Source: Eurosta solidaginis (Eukaryota > Arthropoda > Insecta > Diptera > Tephritidae). Taken from it: 64,000 nt of DNA. The stretch spans positions 62,001 to 126,000 of the forward strand of contig NW_027136968.1 of NCBI RefSeq assembly GCF_040869045.1, given 5' to 3'. Shown piece after piece: positions 39,101 through 53,656 of the stretch (the first letter of the stretch is position 1; each line of letters starts with the position of its first letter). The notes under the pieces are model-generated. The model had not been told where the DNA came from. It ran no database searches and saw only the letters and a program-made list of their open reading frames with translations. The position numbers were made by a program, and so were the translations under genes.

Positions 39101-42100
39101 GTCACATAAGGTCAACGGCCATAAGGTCAATTGGCCTTATTACCACTTTGAATGGCCATAAGTTTGATTGAAACTCTGCACACGTATCAAGGCTAGATGA
39201 CAATGCATTAATGTGATGGCGTGGTGACATAAGGTCAACGGCCATAAGGTCAATTGGCCTTATTACCACTTTGAATGGCCATAAGTTTGATTGGGACTTT
39301 GCACACGTATCAAGGCTCGATGACAATGCATTAATGTGATGTTGTGGTGACATAAGGTTAGCGGACATAAGGTCAATTGAACATATGACCACCCCAAATG
39401 GCCATAGATTTGAAACCTTGCACATAATGCGAAAAACGCATTCCTTTATTAATGATAGAAGTGGATGCATGGCACATTTATGAAAGAGCATACTGGAGCC
39501 CTTTTTAACACGCTTTTATTAGCTTGACCTGTATCTATGTAACGGAATCTTTGAGCTTAATTTTCACCGGTTTCTAGAAGTCTGATTAATTTGATACTTT
39601 GCATACGTATCAAGGACTGATGACAAAGCATTAATGTGATGGTGTGGTGACATAGGGTCAACGGCATAAGGCCAATTGGTCTTATTACCACTTTGAATGG
39701 CCATAAGTTTGATTGAAACTGTGCACACGTATTAAGGCTCGATGACAATGCATTAATGTGATGGTGCGGTGACATAAGGTCAACGGCCATAAGGTCAATT
39801 GGCCTTGTTTCCACTTTGAATGGCCATAAGTTTGATTGAACTTTGCACACGTATCAAGGCTCGATGAAAATGCGGTGCGGTGACATAAGATCAACGGCCA
39901 TAAGGTCAATTAGCCTTATTACCACTTTGAATGGCCATAAGTTTGATTGAGACTTTGCACACGTATCAAGGTTCGATGAAAATGTGTGGTGTGGTGACAT
40001 AAGGTCAACGGCCATAAGGTCAATTGGCCTTATTACCACTTCGAATGGCCATAAGTTTGATTGAGACTTTGCACACGTATCAAGGCTCGATGACAATGCA
40101 TTAATGTGATGGTGTGGTGACATAGGGTCAACGGCATAAGGCCAATTGGCCTTATTACCACTTTGAATGGGCACAGGTTTGATTGAAACTTTGCACACGT
40201 ATCAAGGTTCGATGACAATGCATTAATGTGATGGTTTGGTGACATAAGGTCAACGGCCATAAGGTCAATTGGCCTTATTACCACTTCGAATGGCCATAAG
40301 TTTGATTGAGAATTTGCACACGTATCAAGGTTCGATGACAATGCTTTAATGTGATGGTGTGGTTACATAAGGTCAACGGCCATAAGGTCAATTGGCCCTA
40401 TTACCACTTTGAATGGCCATAAGTTTGACTGAGACTTTGCATACGTATTAAGGACCGATGACAATGCTTTAATGTGATGGTGTGGTGACATAAGGTCAAC
40501 GGCCATAAAGTCAATTGGCCTTATTACCACTTTGAATGGCCATAAGTTTGATTGAGTCTTTGCACGCGAATCAAGGCTCGATAAAAAAGCATTAATGTGA
40601 TGGCGTGGTGACATAAGGTCAACGGCCATAAGGTCAATTGGCCTTATTACCACTTTGAATGCCCATAAGTTTGCACACGTATCAAGGCTCGATGACAATG
40701 CATTAATGTGATGGTGTGGTGACATAAGGTTAGCGGACATAAGGTCAATTGAACTTATGACCACCCCAAATGGCCATAGATTTGAAACCTTGCACATAAT
40801 GCGAAAAACGCATTCCTTTGTTAATGATAGAAGTGGATGCATTGCTCATCTACGAAAGAGCATACTGGAGCCCTTTTTAACATGATTTTATTAGCTTGAC
40901 CTGTATCTATGTAACGAAATATTTGAGCTTAATTTTCACCGGTTTCTAGAAGTCTGATTAATTTGAAACTTTGCATACGTATCAAGGACTGATGACAAAG
41001 CATTAATGTGATGGTGTGGTGTCATAGGTTCAACGGCATAAGGTCAATTGGCCTTATTACCACTTTGAATGGCCATAAGTTTGATTGAAACTTTGCACAC
41101 GTATCAAGGTTCAATGACAATGCATTAATGTGATGGTGTGGTGACATAAGGTCAACGGCCATAATGTCAATTGGCCTTGTTGACTTTGCACACGTATCAA
41201 GGTTCGACGACAATGCATTAATGTTATGGTGTGGTGACATAAGGTCAACGGCCATAAGGTCAATTGGCCTTATTACCACTTCGAATGGCCATAAGTTTGA
41301 TTGAGACTTTGCACACGTATCAAGGCTCGATGACAATGCATTAATGTGATGGTGTGGTGACATAGGGTCAACGGCATAAGGCCAATTGGCCTTATTACCA
41401 CTTTGAATGGCCATAGGTTTGATTGAGACTTTGCACACGTATCAAGGTTCGATGACAATGCTTTAATGTGTTGGTGTGGTGACATAAGGTCAACGGCCAT
41501 AAGGTCAATTGGCCTTATTACCACTTTGAATGGCCATAAGTTTGATTAAGTCTTTGCACGCGAATCAAGCCTCGATGACAATGCATTAATGTGATGGCGT
41601 GGTGACATAAGGTCAACGGCCATAAGGTCAATTGGTCTTATTACCACTTTGAATGGCCATAAGTTTGATTGAGACTTTGCACACGTATCAAGGCTCGATG
41701 ACAATGCATTAATGTGATGGTGTGGTGACATAAGGTTAGCGGACGTAAGGTCAATTGAACAAATGACCACCCCAAATGGCCATAGATTTGAAACCTTGCA
41801 CATAATGCGAAAAACGCATTCCTTTATTAATGATAGTAGTGGATGCATGGCACATCTACGAAAGAGCATACTGGAGCCCTTTTTAACACGCTTTTATTAG
41901 CTTGACCTGTATCTATGTAACGGAATCTTTGAGCTTAATTTTCACCGGTTTCTAGAAGTCTGATTAATTTGATACTTTGCATACGTATCAAGGACTGATG
42001 ACAAAGCATTAATGTGATGGTGTGGTGACATAGGGTCAACGGCATAAGGCCAATTGGTCTTATTACCAGTTTGAATGGCCATAAGTTTGATTGAAACTCT

Positions 42101-43244
42101 GCACACGTATCAAGGCTAGATGACAATGCATTAATGTGATGGTGTGGTGACATAGGGTCAACGGCATAAGGCCAATTGGCCTTATTACCACTTTGAATGG
42201 CCATAGGTTTGATCGAGACTTTGCACATGTATCAAGGCTTGATGACAATGCATTAATGTGATGGTGTGGTGACATAAGGTCAGCGGCCATAAGGTCAATT
42301 GGCCTTGTTACCACTTTGAATGGCCATAAGTTTGATTGAACTTTGCACACGTATCAAGGCTCGATGAAAATGCGGTGCGGTGACATAAGGTCAACGGCCA
42401 TAAGGTCAATTAGCCTTATTACCACTTTGAATGGCCATAAGTTTGATTGAGACTTTGCACACGTATCAAGGTTCGATGACAATGTGTGGTGTGGTGACAT
42501 AAGGTCAACGGCCATAAGGTCAATTGGCCTTATTACCACTTCGAATGGCCATAAGTTTGATTGAGACTTTGCACACGTATCAAGGCTCGATGACAATGCA
42601 TTAATGTGATGGTGTGGTGACATAGGGTCAACGGCATAAGGCCAATTGGCCTTATTACCACTTTGAATGGCCATAAGTTTGATTGAAACTTTGCACACGT
42701 ATCAAGGTTCGATGACAATGTGATGGTGTGGTGACATAAGGTCAACGGCCATAAGGTCAATTGGCCTTATTACCACTTCGAATGGCCATAAGTTTGATTG
42801 AGACTTTGCACACGTATCAAGGTTCGATGACAATGCTTTAATGTGATGGTGTGGTGACATAAGGTCAACGGCCATAAGGTCAATTGGCCCTATTACCACT
42901 TTGAATGGCCATAAGTTTGACTGAGACTTTGCATACGTATTAAGGACCGATGACAATGCTTTAAAGTGATGGTGTGGTGACATAAGGTCAACGGCCATAA
43001 GGTCAATTGGCCTTATTACCACTTTGAATGCCCATAAGTTTGATTGAGACTTTGCACACGTATCAAGGCTCGATGACAATGCATTAATGTGATGGTGTGG
43101 TGACATAAGGTTAGCGGACATAAGGTCAATTGAACTTATGACCACCCCAAATGGCCATAGATTTGAAACCTTGCACATAATGCGAAAAACGCATTCCTTT
43201 GTTAATGATAGACGTGGATGCATTGCTCATCTACGAAAGAGCAT

Positions 43245-44391
43245 ACTGAAGCCCTTTTTAACACGCTTTTATTAGCTTGACCTGTATCTATGTAACGGAA
43301 TCTTTGAGCTTAGTTTTCACCGGTTTCTAGAAGTCTGATTAATTTGAAACTTTGCATACGTATCAAGGACTGATGACAAAGCATTAATGTGATGGTGTGG
43401 TGACATAGGTTCAACGGCATAAGGTCAATTGGCCTTATTACCACTTTGAATGGCCATTAGTTTGATTGAAACTTTGCACACGTATCAAGGTTCAATGACA
43501 ATGCATTAATGTGATGGTGTGGTGACATAAGGTCAACGGCCATAAGGTCAATTGGCCTTGTTACCACTTTGAATGGCCATAAGTTTGATTGAACTTTGCA
43601 CACGTATCAAGGCTCGATGAAAATGCGGTGCGGTGACATAAGGTCAACGGCCATAAGGTCAATTAGCCTTATTACCACTTTGAATGGCCATAAGTTTGAT
43701 TGAGACTTTGCACACGTATCAAGGCTCGATGACAAAGCATTAATGTTATGGTGTGGTGCCATAAGGTCAACGGCCATAAGGTCAATTGGCCTTATTACCA
43801 CTTCGAATGGCCATACGTTTGATTGAGACTTTGCACACGTATCAAGGCTCGATGACAATGCATTAATGTGATGGTGTGGTGACATAGGGTCAACGGCATA
43901 CGGCCAATTGGCATTATTACCACTTTGAATGGCCATAGGTTTGATTGAGACTTTGCACACGTATCAAGGTTCGATGACAATGCTTTAATGCGATGGTGTG
44001 GTGACATAAAGTCAACGGCCATAAGGTCAATTGGCCTTATTACCACTTTGAATGGCCATAAGTTTGATTAAGTCTTTGCACGCGAATAAAGCCTCGATGA
44101 CAATGCATTAATGTGATGGCGTGGTGACATAAGGTCAACGGCCATAAGGTCAATTGGCCTTATTACCACTTTGAATGGCCATAAGTTTGATTGAGACTTT
44201 GCACACGTATCAAGGCTCGATGACAATGCATTAATGTGATGGTGTGGTGACATAAGGTTAGCGGACATAAGGTCAATTGAACATATGACCACCCCAAATG
44301 GCCATAGATTTGAAACCTTGCACATAATGCGAAAAACGCATTCCTTTATTAATGAAAGAAGTGGATGCATGGCACATTTACGAAAGAGCAT
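43245..44391 (-). repeat. Higher-order repeat type B, copy 1 (1,147 bp)
   Basis: Spacer-to-spacer interval with the same length and internal layout as 49,669-50,815. Corresponding frame boundaries fall at offsets 551 and 824 in both. A 141-bp shorter relative lies at 40,864-41,869. Confidence 0.75.
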
Positions 44392-46020
44392 ACTGGAGCC
44401 CTTTTTAACACGCTTTTATTAGCTTGACCTGTATCTATGTAACGGAATCTTTGAGCTTAATTTTCACCGGTTTCTAGAAGTCTGATTAATTTGATACTTT
44501 GCATACGTATCAAGGACTGATGACAAAGCATTAATGTGATGGTGTGGTGACATAGGGTCAACGGCATAAGGCCAATTGGTCTTATTACCACTTTGAATTG
44601 CCATAAGTTTGATTGAAACTTTGCACACGTATTAAGGCTCGATGACAATGCATTAATGTGATGGCGTGGTGACATAAGGTCAACGGCCATAAGGTCAGTT
44701 GGCCTTACTACCACTTTGAATGGCCATAAGTTTGATTGAAACTTTGCACACGTATCAAGGCTAGATGACAATGCATTAATGTGATGGTGTGGTGACATAG
44801 GGTCAACGGCATAAGGCCAATTGGCCTTATTACCACTTTGAATGGCCATAGGTTTGATTGAGACTTTGCACACGTATCAAGGTTCGATGACAATGCATTA
44901 ATGTGATGGTGTGGTGACATAAGGTCAACGGCCGTAAGGTCAATTGGCCTTGTTACCACTTTGAATGGCCATAAGTTTGATTGAACTTTGCACACGTATC
45001 AAGGCTCGATGAAAATGCGGTGCAGTGACATAAGGTCAACGGCCATAAGGTCAATTAGCCTTATTACCACTTTGAATGGCCATAAGTTTGATTGATACTT
45101 TGCACACGTATCAAGGTTCGATGACAATGTGTGGTGTGGTGACATAAGGTCAACGGCCATAAGGTCAATTGGCCTTATTACCACTTCGAATGGCCATAAG
45201 TTTGATTGAGACTTTGCACACGTATCAAGGCTCGATGACAATGCATTAATGTGTTGGTGTGGTGAAATAGGGTCAACGGCATAAGGCCAATTGGCCTTAT
45301 TACCACTTTGAATGGGCACAGGTTTGATTGAAACTTTGCACCCGTATCAAGGTTCGATGACAATGCATTAATGTGATGGTGTGGTGACATAAGGTCAACG
45401 GCCATAAGGTCAATTGGCCTTATTACCACTTCGAATGACCATAAGTTTGATTGAGACTTTGCACACGTATCAAGGTTCGATGACAATGCTTTAATGTGAT
45501 GGTGTGGTGACATAAGTTCAACGGCCATAAGTTCAATTGGCCCTATTACCACTTTGAATGGCCACAAGTTTGACTGAGACTTTGCATACGTATTAAGGAC
45601 CGATGACAATGCTTTAATGTGATGGTGTGGTGACATAAGGTCAACGGCCATAAGGCCAATTGGCCTTATTACCACTTTGAATGGCCATAAGTTTGATTGA
45701 GCCTTTGCACGCGAATCAAGGCTCGATAAAAAAGCATTAATGTGATGGCGTGGTGACATAAGGTCAACGGCCATAAGGTCAATTGGCCTTATTACCACTT
45801 TGAATGCCCATAAGTTTGATTGAGACTTTGTACACGTATCAAGGCTCGATGACAATGCATTAATGTGATGGTGTGGTGACATAAGGTTAGCGGACATAAG
45901 GTCAATTGAACATATGACCACCCCAAATGGCCATAGATTTGAAACCTTGCACATAATGCGAAAAACGCATTCCTTTATTAATGATAGAAGTGGATGCATG
46001 GCACATTTACGAAAGAGCAT
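44392..46020 (-). repeat. Higher-order repeat type A, copy 1 (1,629 bp)
   Basis: Spacer-to-spacer interval identical in length to 48,040-49,668 and 51,420-53,048. Landmarks at offsets 66 and 317 recur in all three, and the CGGTGCGG-type, TGTGTGG-type and GCGAATCAAGG-type monomers occur in the same order. Confidence 0.8.
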
Positions 46021-46584
46021 ACTGGAGCCCTTTTTAACACGCTTTTATTAGCTTGACCTGTATCTATGTAACGGAATCTTTGAGCTTAATTTTCACCGGT
46101 TTCTAGATGTCTGATTAATTTGATACTATGCATACGTATCAAGGACTGATGACAAAGCATTAATGTGATGGTGTGGTGACATAGGGTCAACGGCATAAGG
46201 CCAATTGGTCTTATTACCACTTTGAATGGCCATGAGTTTGATTGAAACTTTGCACACGTATTAAGGCTCGATGACAATGCATTAATGTGATGGCGTGGTG
46301 ACATAAGATCAACGGCCATAAGGTCAATTGGCCTTATTACCACTTTGAATGGCCATAAGTTTGATTGCAACTTTGCACACGTATCAAGGCTAGATGACAA
46401 TGCATTAATGTGATGGTGTGGTGACATAGGGTCAACGGCATAAGGCCAATTGGCCGTATTACCACTTTGAATGGCCATAGGTTTGATTGAGACTTTTCAC
46501 ACGTATCAAGGTTCGATGACAATGCATTAATGTGATGGTGTGGTGACATAAGGTCAACGGCCATAAGGTCAATTGGCCTTGTTA

Positions 46585-48039
46585 TCACTTTGAATGGCCA
46601 TAAGTTTGATTGAACTTTGCACACGTATCAAGGCTCGATGACAATGCTTTAATGTGATGGTGTGGTGACATAAGATCAACGGCCATAAGGTCAATTGGCC
46701 CTATTACCACTTTGAATGGCCATAAGTTTGACTGAGACTTTGCATACGTATTAAGGCTCGATGACAATGCATTAATGTGATGGTGTGGTGACATAGGGTC
46801 AACGGCCATAAGGTCAATTGGCCTTATTACCACTTTGAATGGGCACAGGTTTGATTGAAACTTTGCACACGTATCAAGGTTCGATGACAATGCATTAATG
46901 TGATGGTGTGGTGACATAAGGTCAACGGCCATAAGGTCAATTGGCCTTATTACCACTTCGAATGGCCATAAGTTTGATTGAGACTTTGCACACGTATCAA
47001 GGTTCGATGACAATGCTTTAGTGTGATGGTGTGGTGACATAAGGTCAACGGCCATAAGGTCAATTGGCCCTATTACCACTTTGAATGGCCATAAGTTTGA
47101 TTGAGACTTTGCACACGTATCAAGGTTCGATGACAATGCTTTAATGTGATGGTGTGGTGACATAAGATCAACGGCCATAAGGTCAATTGGCCCTATTACC
47201 ACTTTGAATGGCCATAAGTTTGACTGAGACTTTGCATACGTATTAAGGCTCGATGACAATGCATTAATGTGATGGTGTGGTGACATAGGGTCAACGGCCA
47301 TAAGGTCAATTGGCCTTATTACCACTTTGAATGGGCACAGGTTTGATTGAAACTTTGCACACGTATCAAGGTTCGATGACAATGCATTAATGTGATGGTG
47401 TGGTGACATAAGGTCAACGGCCATAAGGTCAATTGGCCTTATTACCACTTCGAATGGCCATAAGTTTGATTGAGACTTTGCACACGTATCAAGGTTCGAT
47501 GACAATGCTTTAGTGTGATGGTGTGGTGACATAAGGTCAACGGCCATAAGGTCAATTGGCCCTATTACCACTTTGAATGGCCATAAGTTTGACTGAGACT
47601 TTGCATACGTATTAAGGACCGATGACAATGCTTTAATGTGATGGTGTGGTGACATAAGGTCAACGGCCATAAGGTCAATTGGCCTTATTACCACTTTGAA
47701 TGGCCATAAGTGTGATTGAGTCTTTGCACGCGAATCAAGGCTCGATAAAAAAGCATTAATGTGATGGCGTGGTGACATAAGGTCAACGGCCATAAGGTCA
47801 ATTGGCCTTATTACCACTTTGAATGGCCATAAGTTTGATTGAGACTTTGCACACGTATCAAGGCTCGATGACAATGCATTAATGTGATGGTGTGGTGACA
47901 TAAGGTTAGCGGACATAGGGTCAATTGAACATATGACCACCCCAAATGGCCATAGATTTGAAACCTTGCACATAATGCGAAAAACGCATTCCTTTATTAA
48001 TGATAGAAGTGGATGCATGGCACATCTACGAAAGAGCAT
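46585..48039 (-). other. Longest satellite-borne open frame (484 codons), probably non-coding
   Basis: Starts at a spacer ATG (MLFRRCAMHPLLSLIKECVF) and continues through about 11 copies of a 41-residue repeat containing PIDLMAVDLMSPHHHINAL and DTCAKSQSNLWPF. There is no domain, signal peptide or membrane segment that I recognise. Length follows from a 123-bp period and a stop-free frame. Equivalent frames elsewhere are broken by 1-bp losses (GGCAT for GGCCAT) or a TGA in the spacer at codon 6, and differences between repeats mostly change residues. Protein coding is therefore unlikely. Confidence 0.3.
46641..47592 (-). repeat. 492-bp (4-monomer) tandem duplication
   Basis: A rare AGATCAACGG variant at 46,673 recurs at 47,165, and the following four monomers repeat in the same order (GGGTCAACGGCCATAAGG, GGGCACAGG, TTCGAATGG, TTTAGTGTG variants). 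492 is exactly 4 x 123, so the reading frame is kept. This is why the longest satellite frame of the window lies here. Confidence 0.85.
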
Positions 48040-49668
48040 ACTGGAGCCCTTTTTAACACGCTTTTATTAGCTTGACCTGTATCTATGTAACGGAATCTTT
48101 GAGCTTAATTTTCACCGGTTTCTAGAAGTCTGATTAATTTGATACTTTGCAGACGTATCAAGGACTGATGACAAAGCATTAATGTGATGGTGTGGTGACA
48201 TAGGGTCAACGGCATAAGGCCAATTGGTCTTATTACCACTTTGAATGGCCACAAGTTTGATTGAAACTTTGCACACGTATTAAGGCTCGATGACAATGCA
48301 TTAATGTGATGGCGTGGTGACATAAGGTCAACGGCCATAAGGTCAATTGGCCTTATTACCACTTTGAATGGCCATAAGTTTGATTGAAACTTTGCACACG
48401 TATCAAGGCTAGATGACAATGCATTAATGTGATGGTGTGGTGACATAGGGTCAACGGCATAAGGCCAATTGGCCTTATTACCACTTTGAATGGCCATAGG
48501 TTTGATTGAGACTTTGCACACGTATCAAGGTTCGATGACAATGCATTAATGGGATGGTGTGGTGACATAAGGTCAACGGCCATAAGGTCAATTGGCCCTG
48601 TTACCACTTTGAATGGCCATAAGTTTGATTGAACTTTGCACACGTATCAAGGCTTGATGAAAATGCGGTGCGGTGACATAAGGTCAACGGCCATAAGGTC
48701 AATTAGCCTTATTACCACTTTGAATGGCCATAAGTTTGATTGAGGCTTTGCACACGTATCAAGGTTCGATGACAATGTGTGGTGTGGTGACATAAGGTCA
48801 ACGGCCATAAGGTCAATTGGCCTTATTACTACTTCGAATGGCCATAAGTTTGATTGAGACTTTGCACACGTATCAAGGCTCGATGACAATGCATTAATGT
48901 GATGGTGTGGTGACATAGGGTCAACGGCATAAGGCCAATTGGCCTTATTACCACTTTGAATGGGCACAGGTTTGATTGAAACTTTGCACACGTATCAAGG
49001 TTCGATGACAATGCATTAATGTGATGGTGTGGTGACATAAGGTCAACGGCCATAAGGTCAATTGGCCTTATTACCACTTCGAATGGCCACAAGTTTGATT
49101 GAGACTTTGCACACGTATCAAGGTTCGATGACAATGCTTTAATGTGATGGGGTGGTGACATAAGGTCAACGGCCATAAGGCCAATTGGCCCTATTACCAC
49201 TTTGAATGGCCATAAGTTTGACTGAGACTTTGCATACGTATTAAGGACCGATGACAATGCTTTAATGTGATGGTGTGGTGACTTAAGATCAACGGCCATA
49301 AGGTCAATTGGCCTTATTACCACTTTGAATGGCCATAAGTTTGATTGAGTCTTTGCACGCGAATCAAGGCTCGATAAAAAAGCATTAATGTGATGGCGTG
49401 GTGACATAAGGTCAACGGCCATAAGGTCAATTGGCCTTATTACCACTTTGAATGCCCATAAGTTTGATTGAGAATTTGCACACGTATCAAGGCTTGATGA
49501 CAATGCATTAATGTGATGGTGTGGTGACATAAGGTTAGCGGACATAAGGTCAATTGAACTTATGACCACCCCAAATGGCCATAGATTTGAAACCTTGCAC
49601 ATAATGCGAAAAACGCATTCCTTTGTTAATGATAGAAGTGGATGCATTGCTCATCTACGAAAGAGCAT
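48040..49668 (-). repeat. Higher-order repeat type A, copy 2 (1,629 bp)
   Basis: Same structure as the type A copy at 44,392. It matches the copy at 51,420 especially closely at offset 3,380, sharing private variants such as TTAATGGGATGGTG and TTGATTGAGGCTTTGC, so these two are the most recent pair. Confidence 0.8.
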
Positions 49669-50815
49669 ACTGGAGCCCTTTTTAACACGCTTTTATTAGC
49701 TTGACCTGTATCTATGTAACGGAATCTTTGAGCTTAATTTTCACCGGTTTCTAGAAGTCTGATTAATTTGAAACTTTGCATACGTATCAAGGACTGATGA
49801 CAAAGCATTAATGTGATGGTGTGGTGACATAGGTTCAACGGCATAAGGTCAATTGGCCTTATTACCACTTTGAATGGCCATAAGTTTGATTGAAACTTTG
49901 CACACGTATCAAGGTTCAATGACAATGCATTAATGTGATGGTGTGGTGACATAAGGTCAACGGCCATAAGGTCAATTGGCCTTGTTACCACTTTGAATGG
50001 CCATAAGTTTGATTGAACTTTGCACACGTATCAAGGCTCGATGAAAATGCGGTGCGGTGACATAAGGTCAACGGCCATAAGGTCAATTAGCCTTATTACC
50101 ACTTTGAATGGCCATAAGTTTGATTGAGACTTTGCACACGTATCAAGGTTCGATTACAATGCATTAATGTTATGGTGTGGTGACATAAGGTTAACGGCCA
50201 TAAGGTCAATTGGCCTTATTACCACTTCGAATGGCCATAAGTTTGATTGAGACTTTGCACACGTATCAAGGCTCGATGACAATGCATTAATGTGATGGTG
50301 TGGTGACATAGGGTCAACGGCATAAGGCCAATTGGCCTTATTACCACTTTGAATGGCCATAGGTTTGATTGAGACTTTGCACACGTATCAAGGTTCGATG
50401 ACAATGCTTTAATGTGATGGTGTGGTGACATAAGGTCAACGGCCATAAGGTCAATTGGCCTTATTACCACTTTGAATGGCCATAAGTTTGATTAAGTCTT
50501 TGCACGCGAATCAAGCCTCGATGACAATGCATTAATGTGATGGAGTGGTGACATAAGGTCAACGGCCATAAGGTCAATTGGCCTTATTACCACTTTGAAT
50601 GGCCATAAGTTTGATTGAGACTTTGAACACGTATCAAGGCTCGATGACAATGCATTAATGTGATGGTGTGGTGACATAAGGTTAGCGGACATAAGGTCAA
50701 TTGAACATATGACCACCCCAAATGGCCATAGATTTGAAACCTTGCACATAATGCGAAAAACGCATTCCTTTATTAATGATAGAAGTGGATGCATGGCACA
50801 TCTACGAAAGAGCAT
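49669..50815 (-). repeat. Higher-order repeat type B, copy 2 (1,147 bp)
   Basis: Follows a type A unit, as the copy at 43,245 precedes one. Same monomer subtype order as copy 1. It is followed by a truncated 604-bp interval and then another type A unit. Confidence 0.75.
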
Positions 50816-51419
50816 ACCGGAGTCCTTTTTAACACGCTTTTATTAGCTTGACCTGTATCTATGTAACGGAATCTTTGAGCTTAATTTTAACCGGTTTCTG
50901 GAAGTCTGATTAATTTGATACTTTGCACACGTATTAAGGTTCGATGACAATGCATTAATGTGATGGTGTGGTGACATAAGGTCAACGGCCATAAGGTCAA
51001 TTGGCCTTATTACCACTTCGAATGGCCATAAGTTTGATTGAGACTTTGCACACGTATCAAGGTTCGATGACAATGCTTTAGTGTGATGGTGTGGTGACAT
51101 AAGGTCAACGGCCATAAGGTCAATTGGCCCTATTACCACTTTGAATGGCCATAAGTTTGACTGAGACTTTGCATACGTATTAGGGACCGATGACAATGCT
51201 TTAATGTGATGGTGTGGTGACATAAGGTCAACGGCCATAAGGTCAATTGGCCTTATTACCACTTTGGATGGCCATAAGTTTGATTGAGTCTTTGCACTTG
51301 TCAATTGAACATATGACCACCCCAAATGGCCATAGATTTGAAACCTTGCACATAATGCGAAAAACGCATTCCTTTATTAATGATAGAAGTGGATGCATGG
51401 CACATCTACGAAAGAGCAT

Positions 51420-53048
51420 ACTGGAGCCCTTTTTAACACGCTTTTATTAGCTTGACCTCTATCTATGTAACGGAATCTTTGAGCTTAATTTTCACCGGTT
51501 TCTAGAAGTCTGATTAATTTGATACTTTGCAGACGTATCAAGGACTGATGACAAAGCATTAATGTGATGGTGTGGTGACATAGGGTCAACGGCATAAGGC
51601 CAATTGGTCTTATTACCACTTTGAATGGCCATAAGTTTGATTGAAACTTTGCACACGTATTAAGGCTCGATGACAATGCATTAATGTGATGGCATGGTGA
51701 CATAAGGTCAACGGCCATAAGGTCAATTGGCCTTATTACCACTTTGAATGGCCATAAGTTTGATTGAAACTTTGCACACGTATCAAGGCTAGATGACAAT
51801 GCATTAATGTGATGGTGTGGTGACATAGGGTCAACGGCATAAGGCCAATTGGCCTTATTACCACTTTGAATGGCCATAGGTTTGATTGAGACTTTGCACA
51901 CGTATCAAGGTTCGATGACAATGCATTAATGGGATGGTGTGGTGACATAAGGTCAACGGCCATAAGGTCAATTAGCCTTGTTACCACTTTGAATGGCCAT
52001 AAGTTTGATTGAACTTTGCACACGTATCAAGGCTCGATGAAAATGCGGTGCGGTGACATAAGGTCAACGGCCATAAGGTCAATTAGCCTTATTACCACTT
52101 TGAATGGCCATAAGTTTGATTGAGGCTTTGCACACGTATCAAGGTTCGATGACAATGTGTGGTGTGGTGACATAAGGTCAACGGCCATAAGGTCAATTGG
52201 CCTTATTACCACTTCGAATGGCCATAAGTTTGATTGAGACTTTGCACACGTATCAAGGCTCGATGACAATGCACTAATGTGATGGTGTGGTGACATAGGG
52301 TCAACGGCATAAGGCCAATTGGCCTTATTACCACTTTGAATGGGCACAGGTTTGATTGAAACTTTGCACACGTATCAAGGTTCGATGACAATGCATTAAT
52401 GTGATGGTGTGGTGACATAAGGTCAACGGCCATAAGGTCAATTGGCCTTATTACGACTTCGAATGGCCATAAGTTTGATTGAGACTTTGCACACGTATCA
52501 AGGTTCGATGACAATGCTTTAATGTGATGGTGTGGTGACATAAGGTCAACGGCCATAAGGCCAATTGGCCCTATTACCACTTTGAATGGCCATAAGTTTG
52601 ACTGAGACTTTGCATACGTATTAAGGACCGATGACAATGCTTTAATGTGATGGTGTGGTGACATAAGGTCAACGGCCATAAGGTCAATTGGCCTTATTAC
52701 CACTTTGAATGGCCATAAGTTTGATTGAGTCTTTGCACGCGAATCAAGGCTCGATAAAAAAGCATTAATGTGATGGCGTGGTGACATAAGGTCAACGGCC
52801 ATAAGGTCAATTGGCCTTATTACCACTTTGAATGCCCATAAGTTTGATTGAGACTTTGCACACGTATCAAGGCTTAATGACAATGCATTAATGTGATGGT
52901 GTGGTGACATAAGGTTAGCGGACATAAGGTCAATTGAACTTATGACCACCCCAAATGGCCATAGATTTGAAAACTTGCACATAATGCGAAAAACGCATTC
53001 CTTTGTTAATGATAGAAGTGGATGCATTGCTCATTTACGAAAGAGCAT
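51420..53048 (-). repeat. Higher-order repeat type A, copy 3 (1,629 bp)
   Basis: Third exact-length copy. A slightly shortened relative (1,507 bp) at 56,375-57,881 matches at offset about 4,833 and shares the TTAATGGGATGG and TGAGGCTTTGC variants. Confidence 0.8.
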
Positions 53049-53656
53049 ACTGGAGCCCTTTTTAACACGCTTTTATTAGCTTGACCTGTATCTATGTAAC
53101 GGAATCTTTGGGCTTAATTTTCACCGGTTTCTAGAAGTCTGATTAATTTGAAACTTTGCATACGTATCAAGGACTGATGACAAAGCATTAATGTGATGGT
53201 GTGGTGACATAGGTTCAACGGCATAAGGTCAATTGGCCTTATTACCACTTTGAATGGCCATAAGTTTGATTGAAACTTTGCACACGTATCAAGGTTCAAT
53301 AACAATGCATTAATGTGATGGTGTGGTGACATAAGGTCAACGGCCATAAGGTCAATTGGCCTTGTTACCACTTTGAATGGCCATAAGTTTGATTGAGACT
53401 TTGCACACGTATCAAGGTTCGATGACAATGCTTTAATGTGATGGTGTGGTGACATAAGGTCAACGGCCATAAGGTCAATTGGCCCTATTACCACTTTGAA
53501 TGGCCATAAGTTTGATTGAACTTTGCACACGTATCAAGGCTCGATGAAAATGCGGTGCGGTGACATAAGGTCAACGGCCATAAGGTCAATTAACCTTATT
53601 ACCACTTTGAATGGCCATAAGTTTGATTGAGACTTTGCACACGTATCAAGGTTCGA

